Below, in pieces: positions 1 to 8,691 of a stretch of 27,086 nt of DNA (positions are counted from its first letter, which is position 1; each line of letters starts with the position of its first letter). Under the pieces are notes generated by a model. The model saw only the letters and a program-made list of their open reading frames with translations, was not told the origin of the DNA and made no database searches. The position numbers and the translations under genes were made by a program. Origin of the DNA: DASVHS01 sp038244815 (lineage in GTDB: Bacteria > Acidobacteriota > Thermoanaerobaculia > Gp7-AA8); contig JBBRTB010000041.1 in assembly GCA_038244815.1 (NCBI GenBank), positions 1-27,086 on the forward strand, written 5' to 3'.

Positions 1-198
1 ATGACGAGGCGGCAGCGAGAGGATTAGGCGCTTCACATCGCCGCGCTCGACCGCTTCGAGCTTGTTCACTACCAGTTCGAGGAATGGCGGCAGCTCGAAA
101 GCCGGATAGTTCGCCAGGGCGTAGACCGCGAGATCGGTGCGGGCGAGTGCGAGCATCGCCTGCGGGTCCGCGACGTTAGCGGCTTTCTTAGTCAACAT
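1..198 (-). CDS. Phage terminase large subunit, N-terminal fragment (cut by window edge)
   Basis: The reverse strand is open for 66 codons from an ATG at 198 to the window edge with no stop. The translation starts MLTKKAANVADPQAM and ends RLILSLPPRH at base 1. In phage terminase large subunits the segment '(R)xxxxxPPRHGKS' is the Walker A region of the packaging ATPase, so the gene is cut just before the GKS of the P-loop. The preceding hydrophobic, leucine- and proline-rich segment (around residues 33-43) fits the N-terminal part of this family. The small HTH gene lies 54 bases upstream on the same strand, which is the usual small-then-large terminase order. The function would be ATP-driven DNA packaging into proheads. 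Only the N-terminus is visible, so whether the gene is intact cannot be judged. The family call rests on the PPRH motif plus context. Confidence 0.7.
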   Translation of the reverse strand, partial: MLTKKAANVADPQAMLALARTDLAVYALANYPAFELPPFLELVVNKLEAVERGDVKRLILSLPPRH

Positions 199-215
199 GT
201 TGACCTTCCGCACTC

Positions 216-244
216 GGGGACGATTCCGGGGACGATTCGGGGAC
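216..244. repeat. Phased GGGGAC repeats between the two terminase genes
   Basis: Three copies of GGGGAC start at 216, 228 and 239, a spacing of 12 and 11 bases, close to one helical turn. They fill the gap between the small HTH gene and the large terminase gene. The same core in opposite orientation recurs upstream of the small gene (751-825), so the gene is flanked by inverted arrays. A binding role for the phage small terminase is inference. Confidence 0.5.
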
Positions 245-252
245 AAGCGCCG

Positions 253-747
253 TTATTCGTCTTCATTTGCAATCACTTGAGTGAGTACAACAACGGGTTG
301 TATACCCGCCGTAGCGCGCCTGGCGAGGTAGAGCTCAGCCATCCGCGCGGCCGTCGCATCGTCGATCTGCACGTTGAAGTTGATCTCGTTCTCGTGAATC
401 TGACCGACGATCTTCGCCGTCAGTTCGATCGCCTCGCGCAATTCACGCAGGGCGCTGATCGCGGCGCGAAGGTCCGTCTTCTTCTCCGCCGCCGCCTGGA
501 GTCGGATCGCCTCGTTCTTCAGGTGCTGAAGTTCCGTGAGGATCGCATCGCCGGCGTCAACGTCGCCGATGACGCCGAGCGCTTTCTGTACGGCTGCCGG
601 GATGTGCTCAGCGACGTGCTTCTGAATCGTGTTCTTGCTGCGACTGAAGCGCGTGGCGAGGTCACGGACCGTCGAGCCGGTGATGGACGCTTGATCGATC
701 TCGGCGCGGCGTGGATCGTCGCAGACGGCGCACGAGCCGGCCTTCAC
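253..747 (-). CDS. Phage small HTH protein, probable terminase small subunit
   Basis: The product has 164 residues, from GTG at 747 to TAA at 253. The N-terminus carries a C-x2-C pair (C6, C9) in the segment CAVCDDPRRAEID, followed by a helix-turn-helix region of the kind 'GSTVRDLATRFSRSKNTIQKH' around residues 24-44. A long helical, charged region follows (around 65-125). Short Cys-containing HTH proteins of this type often sit directly before terminase large subunits, and that is the arrangement here. The likely role is recognition of the phage packaging site and loading of the large subunit; a plain DNA-binding regulator is the alternative. No strong Shine-Dalgarno precedes the GTG, and no in-frame ATG lies just upstream. 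Packaging function is inferred from position. Confidence 0.6.
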   Translation of the reverse strand: MKAGSCAVCDDPRRAEIDQASITGSTVRDLATRFSRSKNTIQKHVAEHIPAAVQKALGVIGDVDAGDAILTELQHLKNEAIRLQAAAEKKTDLRAAISALRELREAIELTAKIVGQIHENEINFNVQIDDATAARMAELYLARRATAGIQPVVVLTQVIANEDE

Positions 748-750
748 TCT

Positions 751-825
751 GTCCCGCCATGTCCCGCCACGTCCCAGCGTCGTCCCACCATCTGGTCAAC
801 ATGGCGAATGTGCCTGAAGTGTCCC
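751..825. repeat. Phased GTCCC repeats upstream of the phage HTH gene
   Basis: GTCCC occurs at 751, 761, 771 and 782, with a further copy at 821. The first four are spaced 10, 10 and 11 bases, one helical turn apart, within a decamer like GTCCCGCCAT. The array lies immediately before the start of the small phage gene (reverse strand, 747) and is inverted relative to the GGGGAC array at 216-244. I see no gene between 748 and 864. Confidence 0.5.
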
Positions 826-864
826 CGTTGTACCCGGAAACATCCGTGAGTAGATGTGCATCGG

Positions 865-915
865 GAAAACGAAAGACGCGCGTAACCGGATGATTCCTCT
901 ACGATTACGCGCGTC
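865..915 (-). terminator. Rho-independent terminator of tRNA-Gly
   Basis: GACGCGCGTAA at 875-885 is the exact reverse complement of TTACGCGCGTC at 905-915, giving an 11-bp GC-rich stem with a 19-base loop. Read on the minus strand the hairpin is followed directly by TTTCGTTTTC (874-865). It begins 16 bases past the 3' end of the tRNA, so it closes the tRNA-Gly transcript and separates it from the phage genes. Confidence 0.72.
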
Positions 916-930
916 GAGATACATTTCGGA

Positions 931-1006
<76 letters not shown>

Positions 1007-1019
1007 AGAAAGCCGGCGC

Positions 1020-1049
1020 AGTCTAGTGACCGAATCACCGGAGTGTCAA
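1020..1049 (-). promoter_or_regulatory. Sigma-70 promoter of tRNA-Gly
   Basis: On the minus strand TTGACA (1049-1044, perfect -35) is followed by an 18-base spacer and TAGACT (1025-1020, -10, four of six matches). Transcription would start about 6 bases before the mature tRNA 5' end at 1006. Confidence 0.72.
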
Positions 1050-1086
1050 GGTTAACTGGTGACGGGCGAAGGCTATTTCCGGGCAT

Positions 1087-1171
1087 GGTCGCCAGGTCGC
1101 TGGTCGCTGGTCGCAGGTCGCTGGGCTCCATCGCATCTGCCTCGCGGCCCAGCGACCCGCGACCTGCGACC
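1087..1171. repeat. GGTCGC-heptamer array arranged as a long inverted repeat
   Basis: The left arm (1087-1126) is a run of GGTCGCN units, mostly 7 bases apart. The right arm (1147-1171) carries the same units in reverse complement. Bases 1102-1126 match the reverse complement of 1147-1171 at 23 of 25 positions, with a perfect 11-bp core (1116-1126 against 1147-1157) and a 20-base loop. It begins 5 bases past the ntrX stop codon, so the mRNA of ntrX can end in a very stable hairpin. No T-run follows, so it is not a textbook intrinsic terminator. Confidence 0.8.
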
Positions 1172-1175
1172 CCCC

Positions 1176-2521
<1,346 letters not shown>

Positions 2522-2522
<1 letters not shown>

Positions 2523-4636
2523 TACGCCGGCAGTTCGATCTCGAACCGCGTTCCTTTCGGATGATTGTCATGGACCGAGATCTGCCCATCGTGATCGCGG
2601 ACGATGCGGTGCACGATGGCCAGACCGAGTCCCGTACCGCGGCCCTTGGTGGAGAAGTACGGCAGAAACAACTTGTCCTTGTCGCTGTCAGCCACGCCGC
2701 GCCCTGGATCGGCCACTTCGATGATCACACGATGCGGCGCGCGCCGTGCCAGGACGCGGATCTCTCCGCTCTCGGTGGCCTCGAGCGCGTTCTTGAGCAG
2801 GTTGCCGACCGCGCGTCGAATCTGTTCCGGATCCATGAGCAGCTCGATGTCCCGATCGACGGCCACGCTCACGGTCACGCCCGGTTTGATGTCGCGATAG
2901 AGAGCGGCAGCCTCCTGGAGAATCTCCGCGAGCTGGGAGTGCCGCATGTGCACCGCGGGCATCCGCGCGAACCGCGAGAACTCGTCCACCATCCGCTTGA
3001 GATGTGTCACCTCGGACACGATGATCCTCGTTCCCTCTTCGACGGCTTCGGCGGCGTCGGCGTCGTGGTTGCGAGACTTCTTGGCGATGCGCTCGGCGGA
3101 GAGCTGGATCGGCGTCAGCGGGTTCTTGATCTCGTGCGCGATCCGCCGGGCCGCCTCGTTCCAGGCCGCCAGCTTCTGGGCCTGCATGAGCTGTGTCGAG
3201 TCTTCGATGGCCGCGACCCACCCCGCCTCTTCCCCCAGCCGGGCCACCGACACCTCGAGGTAGCGGAGCTCGCCACCGCGGATGAGCGTGACTTCCCGCG
3301 AACGCGAACCGCGCGCTGTGAGCTCCCGCAACGCGCCGCACATCGGAGCGAGATCGCCGCCGAGAAGGTCGTTGATCGAGACCTCATGCGGGACGTCGGT
3401 GAGCTGCAACATCTCGAGCGCGGCGCGGTTGATGCTGAGGAGCTGGAGGTCCTCGGTGAACGTAAGGATTCCCGTGGCTACGCTGTCGAGCACCGTCTGC
3501 ATGAAGGCACGCTCGCTGTCCAGTCGGCGGTTCGTCTCGGTCAGCTCCCGGCGCTGCGACGCCAGTTGCCCGGACATGGCGTTGAACGAGTCGATGAGGC
3601 GTCCCACCTCGTCGGTGGCCACGACGTCGACACGCGTGCCGTATGCCCCACCCGCCAGTGTGCCCGTCGCCTCGGCCAGCGCCTTGATGGGAATGGTGAT
3701 GCGCCGCGAGGCGTAGATCGACGTCCACAACGTGCCGAACAGAATGGCCAGCGTGACTGCCAGGAACATCGACGTCTGTGATGCCTTCAGCGTCTGCCGC
3801 TGCGAGCGGAGCTGAACGAAGTTGCGGTTGGCGATGATCGACTCGTTGATGCGGTCGCTGATCGCGCGCGGAAAGAACACTCCGGCCACCGCCACGTCGC
3901 GGGCGTTGATGCGTGCCGCCGAACGGATCCAGGTGCCGCTCGGCCCCACGTCGATCTTCGTGCTCGTGCCGGTCTGGACGGCATCGTCGAAGAAACGCAA
4001 AGGCGGATCGGACACCTCCTGGATCGGCGCCCGCGGATCGGCCTGCAGCTTCACCAGCGCGCCCTGGCGATAGATTCCCGCCAGCTGCACGTTGTGAAAC
4101 TGCAGAACGTGCAGAAACACCCCGTCCATGGAGACGGCCTCGCGGCTGGCGGGATTGGCGGCGATCTCCCGCGCGGCGCCGAGAGCGGTGGCCGCTCCCT
4201 GATCCTGAGCCATCTGCGCGATGGCCTCGCCGTTGCCGAGGATCGTGCGCACCGGAGTGGTGAACCAGCGGTCGATGGACACACGCATCATGTCCGTGGC
4301 CACGAAGAACAGCAGACCGACCGGGAGCAGCGAGGCCGCGACGTACGTGACCACGAGCTTGGTGCGAAAACGGGAGCCGAGAATGCCGCGCTGCCGCTCC
4401 AGCACCAGCTTGACCACGCCGCGAAGCAGCATGAAGACGATGCCGACGATCAGCAGGACATTGATGTTCCAGAGGACGAACAGCAGCACCTGGCTCTGCA
4501 GCGCCTCGGGGGTCAGGTCCTTGGCGCGCTGGATGAGGTAGTAGACGAGGCTCGTCGCCGCCAGGATCAGCAGCGGGACCGTGATGATCACCCGCGGATC
4601 CTTACGGTAGCGAAGAACGACGTCGCGCGCTTTCAA
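2522..4636 (-). CDS. ntrY: Sensor histidine kinase NtrY
   Basis: This membrane-bound sensor kinase is the partner of NtrX. From the N-terminus there are three TM segments (one around VIITVPLLILAATSLVYYL, then two more), a periplasmic sensor region, a fourth TM, HAMP (around residues 312-364), PAS, and the HisKA H-box HEIKNPLTP with H at about 501. The HATPase has N-box NLLKNALEAT, DPGRGV and GRGTGLGLAI. I chose the TTG at 4636: it overlaps the upstream stop as TTGA and has GGAG 8 bases ahead. A GTG at 4645 is an alternative. The frame stays open to 4714, but that extension would lie inside the DUF4390 gene and adds residues that look untranslated. The product is about 704 residues with all catalytic boxes intact. 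The signal sensed is not evident. Confidence 0.9.
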
Positions 4637-5178
4637 GGCTTGCACTCCGGACACTGCACACGCGTCGCCCGCCAGCGCGTAGTGACCTCCCATGGCACAA
4701 CGTAGAAGCGCCACGAGCGCATGAGATCGGCGCGCACGCGCACGCGCATCTTGTACGGCCTCCGCTCACCGATATCGAAGAGCTCCCGCTCGTCGACCGT
4801 GGTCATGGCCTTCTTGAGCGCGGCCAGATCGGAGAACGTCTCCGAGCGCATCAGTTTCCGGTCACGCCGGTAATTGAGGAGGTACTCGCGCGTCACCGAG
4901 TTGAACGTGCAGATCACCTCGATGCGCGAGCGGTCGACCGACTCGTCGAACCAGTTCGGCCGGTCGCGATAGATCTCCAGCTCGTAGGTGAAGCTCGTGG
5001 GAAGTCCGCTCTCCAGCGCCTGGATCATCTCGCCGTTTCCGAACGCGTCTGCCAGCACGAACTGGACGGAGACCTTGCCGCTCGCGGCGGTCGCGGAAAG
5101 ACTCTCGATGCGCGGCTCGGCAGCCCCGAGCACGCCGGCAACGAAAAACGCGAGAAACGCGAACGCAATCCGGCTCAC
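4633..5178 (-). CDS. DUF4390 family secreted protein
   Basis: The product has 181 residues, from a GTG at 5178. The N-terminus is a clear signal peptide (MSRIAFAFLAFFVAGVLGAAEP, cleavage near AA-EP). The rest is a beta-rich domain with many charged residues, and the motif DRPNWFDE around residues 72-79 is typical of DUF4390. The protein ends in a short C-x2-C tail (CPEC). DUF4390 genes are regularly found directly upstream of ntrY, as here, where its stop overlaps the ntrY start; a periplasmic accessory role to NtrY sensing is a reasonable inference. No good Shine-Dalgarno precedes the GTG, but an in-frame TAA close upstream rules out a longer protein. The leader contains a small perfect hairpin (5180-5199). 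Confidence 0.75.
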   Translation of the reverse strand: MSRIAFAFLAFFVAGVLGAAEPRIESLSATAASGKVSVQFVLADAFGNGEMIQALESGLPTSFTYELEIYRDRPNWFDESVDRSRIEVICTFNSVTREYLLNYRRDRKLMRSETFSDLAALKKAMTTVDERELFDIGERRPYKMRVRVRADLMRSWRFYVVPWEVTTRWRATRVQCPECKP

Positions 5179-5179
5179 T

Positions 5180-5199
5180 GTGTGGCTTTTTTACCACAC
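5180..5199. promoter_or_regulatory. Perfect hairpin before the DUF4390 gene
   Basis: GTGTGG (5180-5185) and CCACAC (5194-5199) form a 6-bp stem around an 8-base A/T loop. It fills most of the 39-base gap between lpxC and DUF4390 and touches the GTG start region, so it could affect translation of DUF4390. No poly-T follows on the minus strand, which argues against a terminator. Confidence 0.35.
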
Positions 5200-5217
5200 T
5201 TCGAGCATGAGGGTGCT

Positions 5218-6099
5218 TTACGCGAAGCTCTGCGCAGGCCGGCGATGCATTGCAGGCAGCGGACGCTCCAGCGCGGCCACTCGGAGGATCTCGCCGACGA
5301 AGCGCGAGTGCAGGGCGTGACCGGCGCGATGGGCGGTGATCTCGCCGACCACCGGACGGCCGATCAGAGCGAGGTCGCCGAGCAGGTCGAGGATCTTGTG
5401 ACGGACGAACTCGTCCTTGAAGCGCAGGGGACCGTTGACCACGCCCTGGTCGTCCAGAACGACACAGTTCTCTACTGAACCGCCGCGCACCAGACCGGCT
5501 GCGCGCAGTTTCTCGACATCGCGCATGAAGCCGAACGTGCGCGCCGGAGCGATCTTCCTGAGGAAGTTGTCATGCTCGAAGTCGAAGTGGAACGTCTCTC
5601 TGCCGATGGCCGGGTGATCGAAATCGATCCGGTACTTCAGCACAAGGCGATTCGACGGCGTGATGCGGATGCTCTTGTCGCCGTCGACGACTTCGATCGG
5701 CTCGGTGATGCGCAGTACCGGAATCTCGGCCGGAAGCTCGCGCACGCCAGCCGCGTCGATGAGATGCATGAACGGGAGCGCGCTGCCGTCGACGATCGGC
5801 ACCTCCGGCCCGTCGATGTGAATGTCGACGTCCGTGATGCCGCAGGCCATGATCGCGGAGAGAAGATGCTCGACCGTGCCCACCGAAACATCGTCCTTGC
5901 CGACCGTAGTGGCGTAGTCGAGCGCGGTCGTTGATGCCTGCAGCGCCGGAATCCGCAACCCGTGAAGATCCGCGCGGACAAACGTGACGCCCTGGCCAGC
6001 GGGAACGGGATGAAGCTCAACTGTCGTGTAGATGCCGGAGTGAAGGCCGATGCCGGTGATGCTGACGTTGTTGTTGATCGTCTTGCGCTGGACGTACAT
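5218..6099 (-). CDS. lpxC: UDP-3-O-acyl-N-acetylglucosamine deacetylase LpxC
   Basis: This zinc enzyme carries out the committed deacetylation step of lipid A synthesis in the cytoplasm and so marks a lipopolysaccharide-bearing outer membrane. The product has 293 residues. The N-terminal motif QRKTINNNVSITGIGLHSG is characteristic. Zinc ligands are H78 (VGTVEHLLSA), H234 and D238 (HKILDLLGD), and the catalytic His is H261 in HRAGHALHS. An upstream in-frame start at 6135 exists, but the ATG at 6099 has GGGAGG about 6 bases ahead and matches where the family normally begins. The next gene downstream is DUF4390-ntrYX, 39 bases away, so lpxC and ntrYX are probably co-transcribed. A 181-base gap separates it from smpB and may hold its promoter. 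Confidence 0.96.
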   Translation of the reverse strand: MYVQRKTINNNVSITGIGLHSGIYTTVELHPVPAGQGVTFVRADLHGLRIPALQASTTALDYATTVGKDDVSVGTVEHLLSAIMACGITDVDIHIDGPEVPIVDGSALPFMHLIDAAGVRELPAEIPVLRITEPIEVVDGDKSIRITPSNRLVLKYRIDFDHPAIGRETFHFDFEHDNFLRKIAPARTFGFMRDVEKLRAAGLVRGGSVENCVVLDDQGVVNGPLRFKDEFVRHKILDLLGDLALIGRPVVGEITAHRAGHALHSRFVGEILRVAALERPLPAMHRRPAQSFA

Positions 6100-6114
6100 G
6101 TCTGCCTCCCTTGG

Positions 6115-6130
6115 AGCGAGGGAAGTGCCA
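6115..6130 (-). promoter_or_regulatory. Possible sigma-54 -24/-12 element before lpxC
   Basis: On the minus strand TGGCAC (6130-6125, perfect -24 element) is followed by TTCCC and TCGCT. GG and GC are exactly 10 bases apart. The predicted start (about 6104) would lie inside or past the lpxC Shine-Dalgarno, which weakens the call. The rest of the 6100-6280 gap shows no gene and only weak -10-like AT-rich sequence near 6170-6185. Confidence 0.28.
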
Positions 6131-6280
6131 TGCACGGCTCACGCGCCGATGCCCAGGTAAGTCATTGCTGAACTAGCTATTTAGTCTGAAATGACCACCG
6201 CAAACCGAGCCGTTGTTCTGTGGCTCCAGAGCATCACAAGTGTTGCGGGTTGACCACAGTGCCCGGCTACGAGTCAGCGG

Positions 6281-6784
6281 CTAGCGTCGTTCCTTCATCG
6301 CCGTCGCGGCCTCGCGATCGGCTTCGCGTGCTTTCTCTGTCGCACGCTTGTCGTACAACTTCTTACCGCGGACGACGCCAATCTCCGCTTTGACGCGGCC
6401 TCCCTTGAAGTACAGGCGCAGCGGCACGACCGTCAATCCTTTCTCCGTCACCTGGACAATCAATTTGTCCAGCTCTCGCCGATGCAGCAGCAGCTTGCGC
6501 GTGCGAGTGGGATCGTGATTCTCGCGGTTGCCATGCGTGTAGGGCGAAATGTGAGCGCCGAAGAGGAACGCCTCGCCGTTCTTCAACGTGACGTACGCAT
6601 CCTTCAGATTCACCGCGCCGTCCCGCAGCGACTTGACTTCGGTGCCGGTCAGCGCGAGGCCTGCCTCGAATGTATCGAGAACGTGATACTCGTGATACGC
6701 CTTTTTGTTCGAGGCGATCGGTTTCTCAGCGCGCGTTTTTTTTGTCGGGTCCACCACGGCGCTGGATCTTAACTTGATTGCCAT
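6281..6784 (-). CDS. smpB: SsrA-binding protein SmpB
   Basis: This tmRNA-binding protein acts in trans-translation, delivering tmRNA to stalled ribosomes. The product has 167 residues, close to the family length, with a basic N-terminal extension of about 20 residues. Family signatures are NKKAYHEYHVLDTFEAGLAL, GTEVKSLRDG, the DPTRTRKLLL segment, and the C-terminal GKKLYDKRATEKAREADRE, which becomes the tail that monitors the mRNA channel. ATG at 6784. It is divergent from the membrane protein gene at 6868 across an 83-base gap. No tmRNA gene is visible nearby. Confidence 0.96.
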   Translation of the reverse strand: MAIKLRSSAVVDPTKKTRAEKPIASNKKAYHEYHVLDTFEAGLALTGTEVKSLRDGAVNLKDAYVTLKNGEAFLFGAHISPYTHGNRENHDPTRTRKLLLHRRELDKLIVQVTEKGLTVVPLRLYFKGGRVKAEIGVVRGKKLYDKRATEKAREADREAATAMKERR

Positions 6785-6800
6785 GATGAGGTAACACCGT

Positions 6801-6826
6801 CTCGCGGAGCGGTTTCTTTCCGCGAG
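6801..6826. promoter_or_regulatory. Perfect 8-bp inverted repeat in the smpB / membrane protein divergent region
   Basis: CTCGCGGA (6801-6808) and TCCGCGAG (6819-6826) are perfect reverse complements separated by 10 bases. The repeat is central in an 83-base divergent gap, so it could be an operator serving both genes or a leader hairpin for smpB. A weak -10-like GACAAT lies at 6841-6846 for the plus gene. Confidence 0.4.
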
Positions 6827-6867
6827 GCTGGCTCTCGGGCGACAATGCCAGAGATGAACCTGGCCGC

Positions 6868-8649
6868 ATGACGATCGCTCGCCGACGACTTGCCGCGATC
6901 CACTGGCTCTGTGCGTTCGTGATCTTCGGCGCCTTCTTTCTTCGCCTTTCTGTCCTCTGGGACGGCGACTCTTACTATCATCTCGCTGTGGCGCGGTTCT
7001 ATGCGGCGAAAGGCCCCGCCGCTCCCATCCCGTGGACGCGCTTCAGCATTCTCGGCGGCGGCGCGGACAAGGATCTTCTCTTTCATCTGCTCCTGATGCC
7101 GTTCGCGGCGGCGCCGGACGCTGCAATCGGTGGGCGGGTGGCCCTGGCGATGCTCAATGCAACGCTTGCCACGATCGTCGGCGTCCTGGCCTCGATTGCG
7201 ATCGGTGACGTCGGATTTCTCGTACCGTTGTGGCTCTGGATCGCGGCACCGCAGTTTTTCGCGCGGGTCGTGCGCGTGAGACCCGAGCTGCTCGCGCTGG
7301 CCATTCTCCTCCTGGCGGTCCTCGCTGCGGCGCGACGCCGCTTCGTCCTGCTTGGAGTCCTGGCGTTCGCGTTCACGACCGGCTACACGGCATTCCAGGT
7401 GTTCGGGGCGATCTGCGCCATGTGGTTCGCGTGGTCGTGGTTTCGCGCCCGCATCCCCACCGCGGCTCTCATCGTCGCGCCCGCGATCGGAATCGCCGCG
7501 GGTCTGGCTCTGCGCCCCCATCCGCTCGCGAATCTGCACCTCTGGTACGTGCAAAACGTGCTTTTCTTCTTCAACACGTCACGGCTCGACGTCGGCAACG
7601 AGATCTTTCCGCCCGCACTCCTTCAGACGTTATGGATCAATGCTGCCTGGATTGCCGCGATGATCGTTCTGGCGGTGCTGGCACACAGACACCGCCGGGA
7701 CGGCGCCGATTCCGTCCTGCCGTACATGACGATCGCGGCGATCGTATTCGATGTCCTCTTCCTTCGAATGGGCCGCATGTCGCTTTACGCATTTCCCCTG
7801 ACGACGCTCGCGGTTCTCTTCGCGATCGGCACGCGGGTTCCGGCGCGCGTAGTCGCCGCGGTGCTGGCGTTCACCGCACTGGGCGCCCTGCCGCTGAACT
7901 TCGATCGCCAGAAGATACAGTTCATCGAGGCCGGAGCCACAGATGTCTCAGAGCTCGATCTGTTTGCTTTCGGCAGCCACGTCCCGCCCGGCGCGAAGGT
8001 CGCCGCAACGTGGAGCGATGCTGAGTCCTATGCGTTCTGGGCGCCGCAGGGAAGGTACCTGAACGTCCTCGATCCCATCTTCATGGCCATTCCTTACCCG
8101 CGGCAGTACGACGCCCAACGCCGCCTTTTCCAGGGTGGAGACCCCGACATTCCGTTCACAGTCAAACGTGTCCTCGACAGCGACTACCTCGCACTCGACT
8201 GGACGCTGGTCAGCGGCATCACCGCGCAGCGGCTGCGCGACGACCCCCGTCTACAAGTCGTCTATGGCGGCTACAACCTGCTTCTGCGCGTTACGTCACC
8301 AACCAACGCACGATTCGTGGTCAATTGGCAACCACTCCCCGCCGATCACGATCCCATTCGAGGGTTCGTCGACGCCACCTCGCTCGCCGGCAGCGGCTGC
8401 GCGACGCTCACTCACGATGAGCTCCTTTCGGACGTTCAACACAGAGACTATGAGTTCGTTCCATGGGGACCCTCGACGCTCTGGCTCGATGGTCGTCAAG
8501 TCGTGGACGTCACGTCCGCTCGTGCCGCGGTGATCGGGCAGGGCGAGCGGATCGCTCTCGATCTTGTCCCTGGCCGCCACAGGTTCATCGTGCGGACATG
8601 CCGTGCCGCGGGACTGGCCGGATTCGATCTCATCGAACGCAAGCGCTGA
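6868..8649 (+). CDS. Polytopic GT-C-like membrane protein, STT3/PMT-like N-terminus
   Basis: The product has 593 residues. A first TM segment (about 10-29) is followed immediately by WDGDSYYHLAVARFYAAKG (31-49), an acidic D-x-D plus Y-H-x-x-x-A-R pattern. In GT-C enzymes such as STT3/PMT the first external loop carries the catalytic acidic residues in this position. About ten further hydrophobic segments reach to roughly residue 340, and the last 230 residues are a soluble, probably extracytoplasmic domain. The likely role is transfer of a lipid-linked sugar to an acceptor outside the cytoplasm; substrate unknown. I cannot assign a named family with certainty. It ends directly before the GAPDH gene with no gap to speak of. 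Confidence 0.6.
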   Translation: MTIARRRLAAIHWLCAFVIFGAFFLRLSVLWDGDSYYHLAVARFYAAKGPAAPIPWTRFSILGGGADKDLLFHLLLMPFAAAPDAAIGGRVALAMLNATLATIVGVLASIAIGDVGFLVPLWLWIAAPQFFARVVRVRPELLALAILLLAVLAAARRRFVLLGVLAFAFTTGYTAFQVFGAICAMWFAWSWFRARIPTAALIVAPAIGIAAGLALRPHPLANLHLWYVQNVLFFFNTSRLDVGNEIFPPALLQTLWINAAWIAAMIVLAVLAHRHRRDGADSVLPYMTIAAIVFDVLFLRMGRMSLYAFPLTTLAVLFAIGTRVPARVVAAVLAFTALGALPLNFDRQKIQFIEAGATDVSELDLFAFGSHVPPGAKVAATWSDAESYAFWAPQGRYLNVLDPIFMAIPYPRQYDAQRRLFQGGDPDIPFTVKRVLDSDYLALDWTLVSGITAQRLRDDPRLQVVYGGYNLLLRVTSPTNARFVVNWQPLPADHDPIRGFVDATSLAGSGCATLTHDELLSDVQHRDYEFVPWGPSTLWLDGRQVVDVTSARAAVIGQGERIALDLVPGRHRFIVRTCRAAGLAGFDLIERKR

Positions 8650-8656
8650 TTGACCT

Positions 8657-8665
8657 TGTTACAAT
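8657..8665 (+). promoter_or_regulatory. Extended -10 promoter of the GAPDH gene
   Basis: TGTTACAAT (TG-N-TACAAT) is an extended -10 box with five of six matches in the hexamer. It lies in the few bases between the upstream stop and the TTG start at 8692, giving a leader of about 20 bases with a GGAG ribosome site. No good -35 is seen, which extended -10 promoters do not require. Confidence 0.42.
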
Positions 8666-8691
8666 GCACGCTCGCGCGAGCGGAGAAGGCG

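Noticed and set aside
751..825. GTCCC repeats considered as a CRISPR array
   Set aside because: Units are only 5-10 bases with no 25-40 base repeat/spacer structure.
2561..3781. Long plus-strand ORF opposite ntrY (406 codons)
   Set aside because: Antisense shadow; the minus strand encodes intact kinase boxes.
6100..6280. tmRNA gene next to smpB
   Set aside because: The gap is only 181 bases and shows no alanyl-tRNA-like ends or tag reading frame.
6769..7554. Minus-strand ORF of 261 codons over the smpB start and the STT3-like gene
   Set aside because: Very rich in Arg/Glu/Asp/Gln without motifs; it would run through the divergent promoter region.
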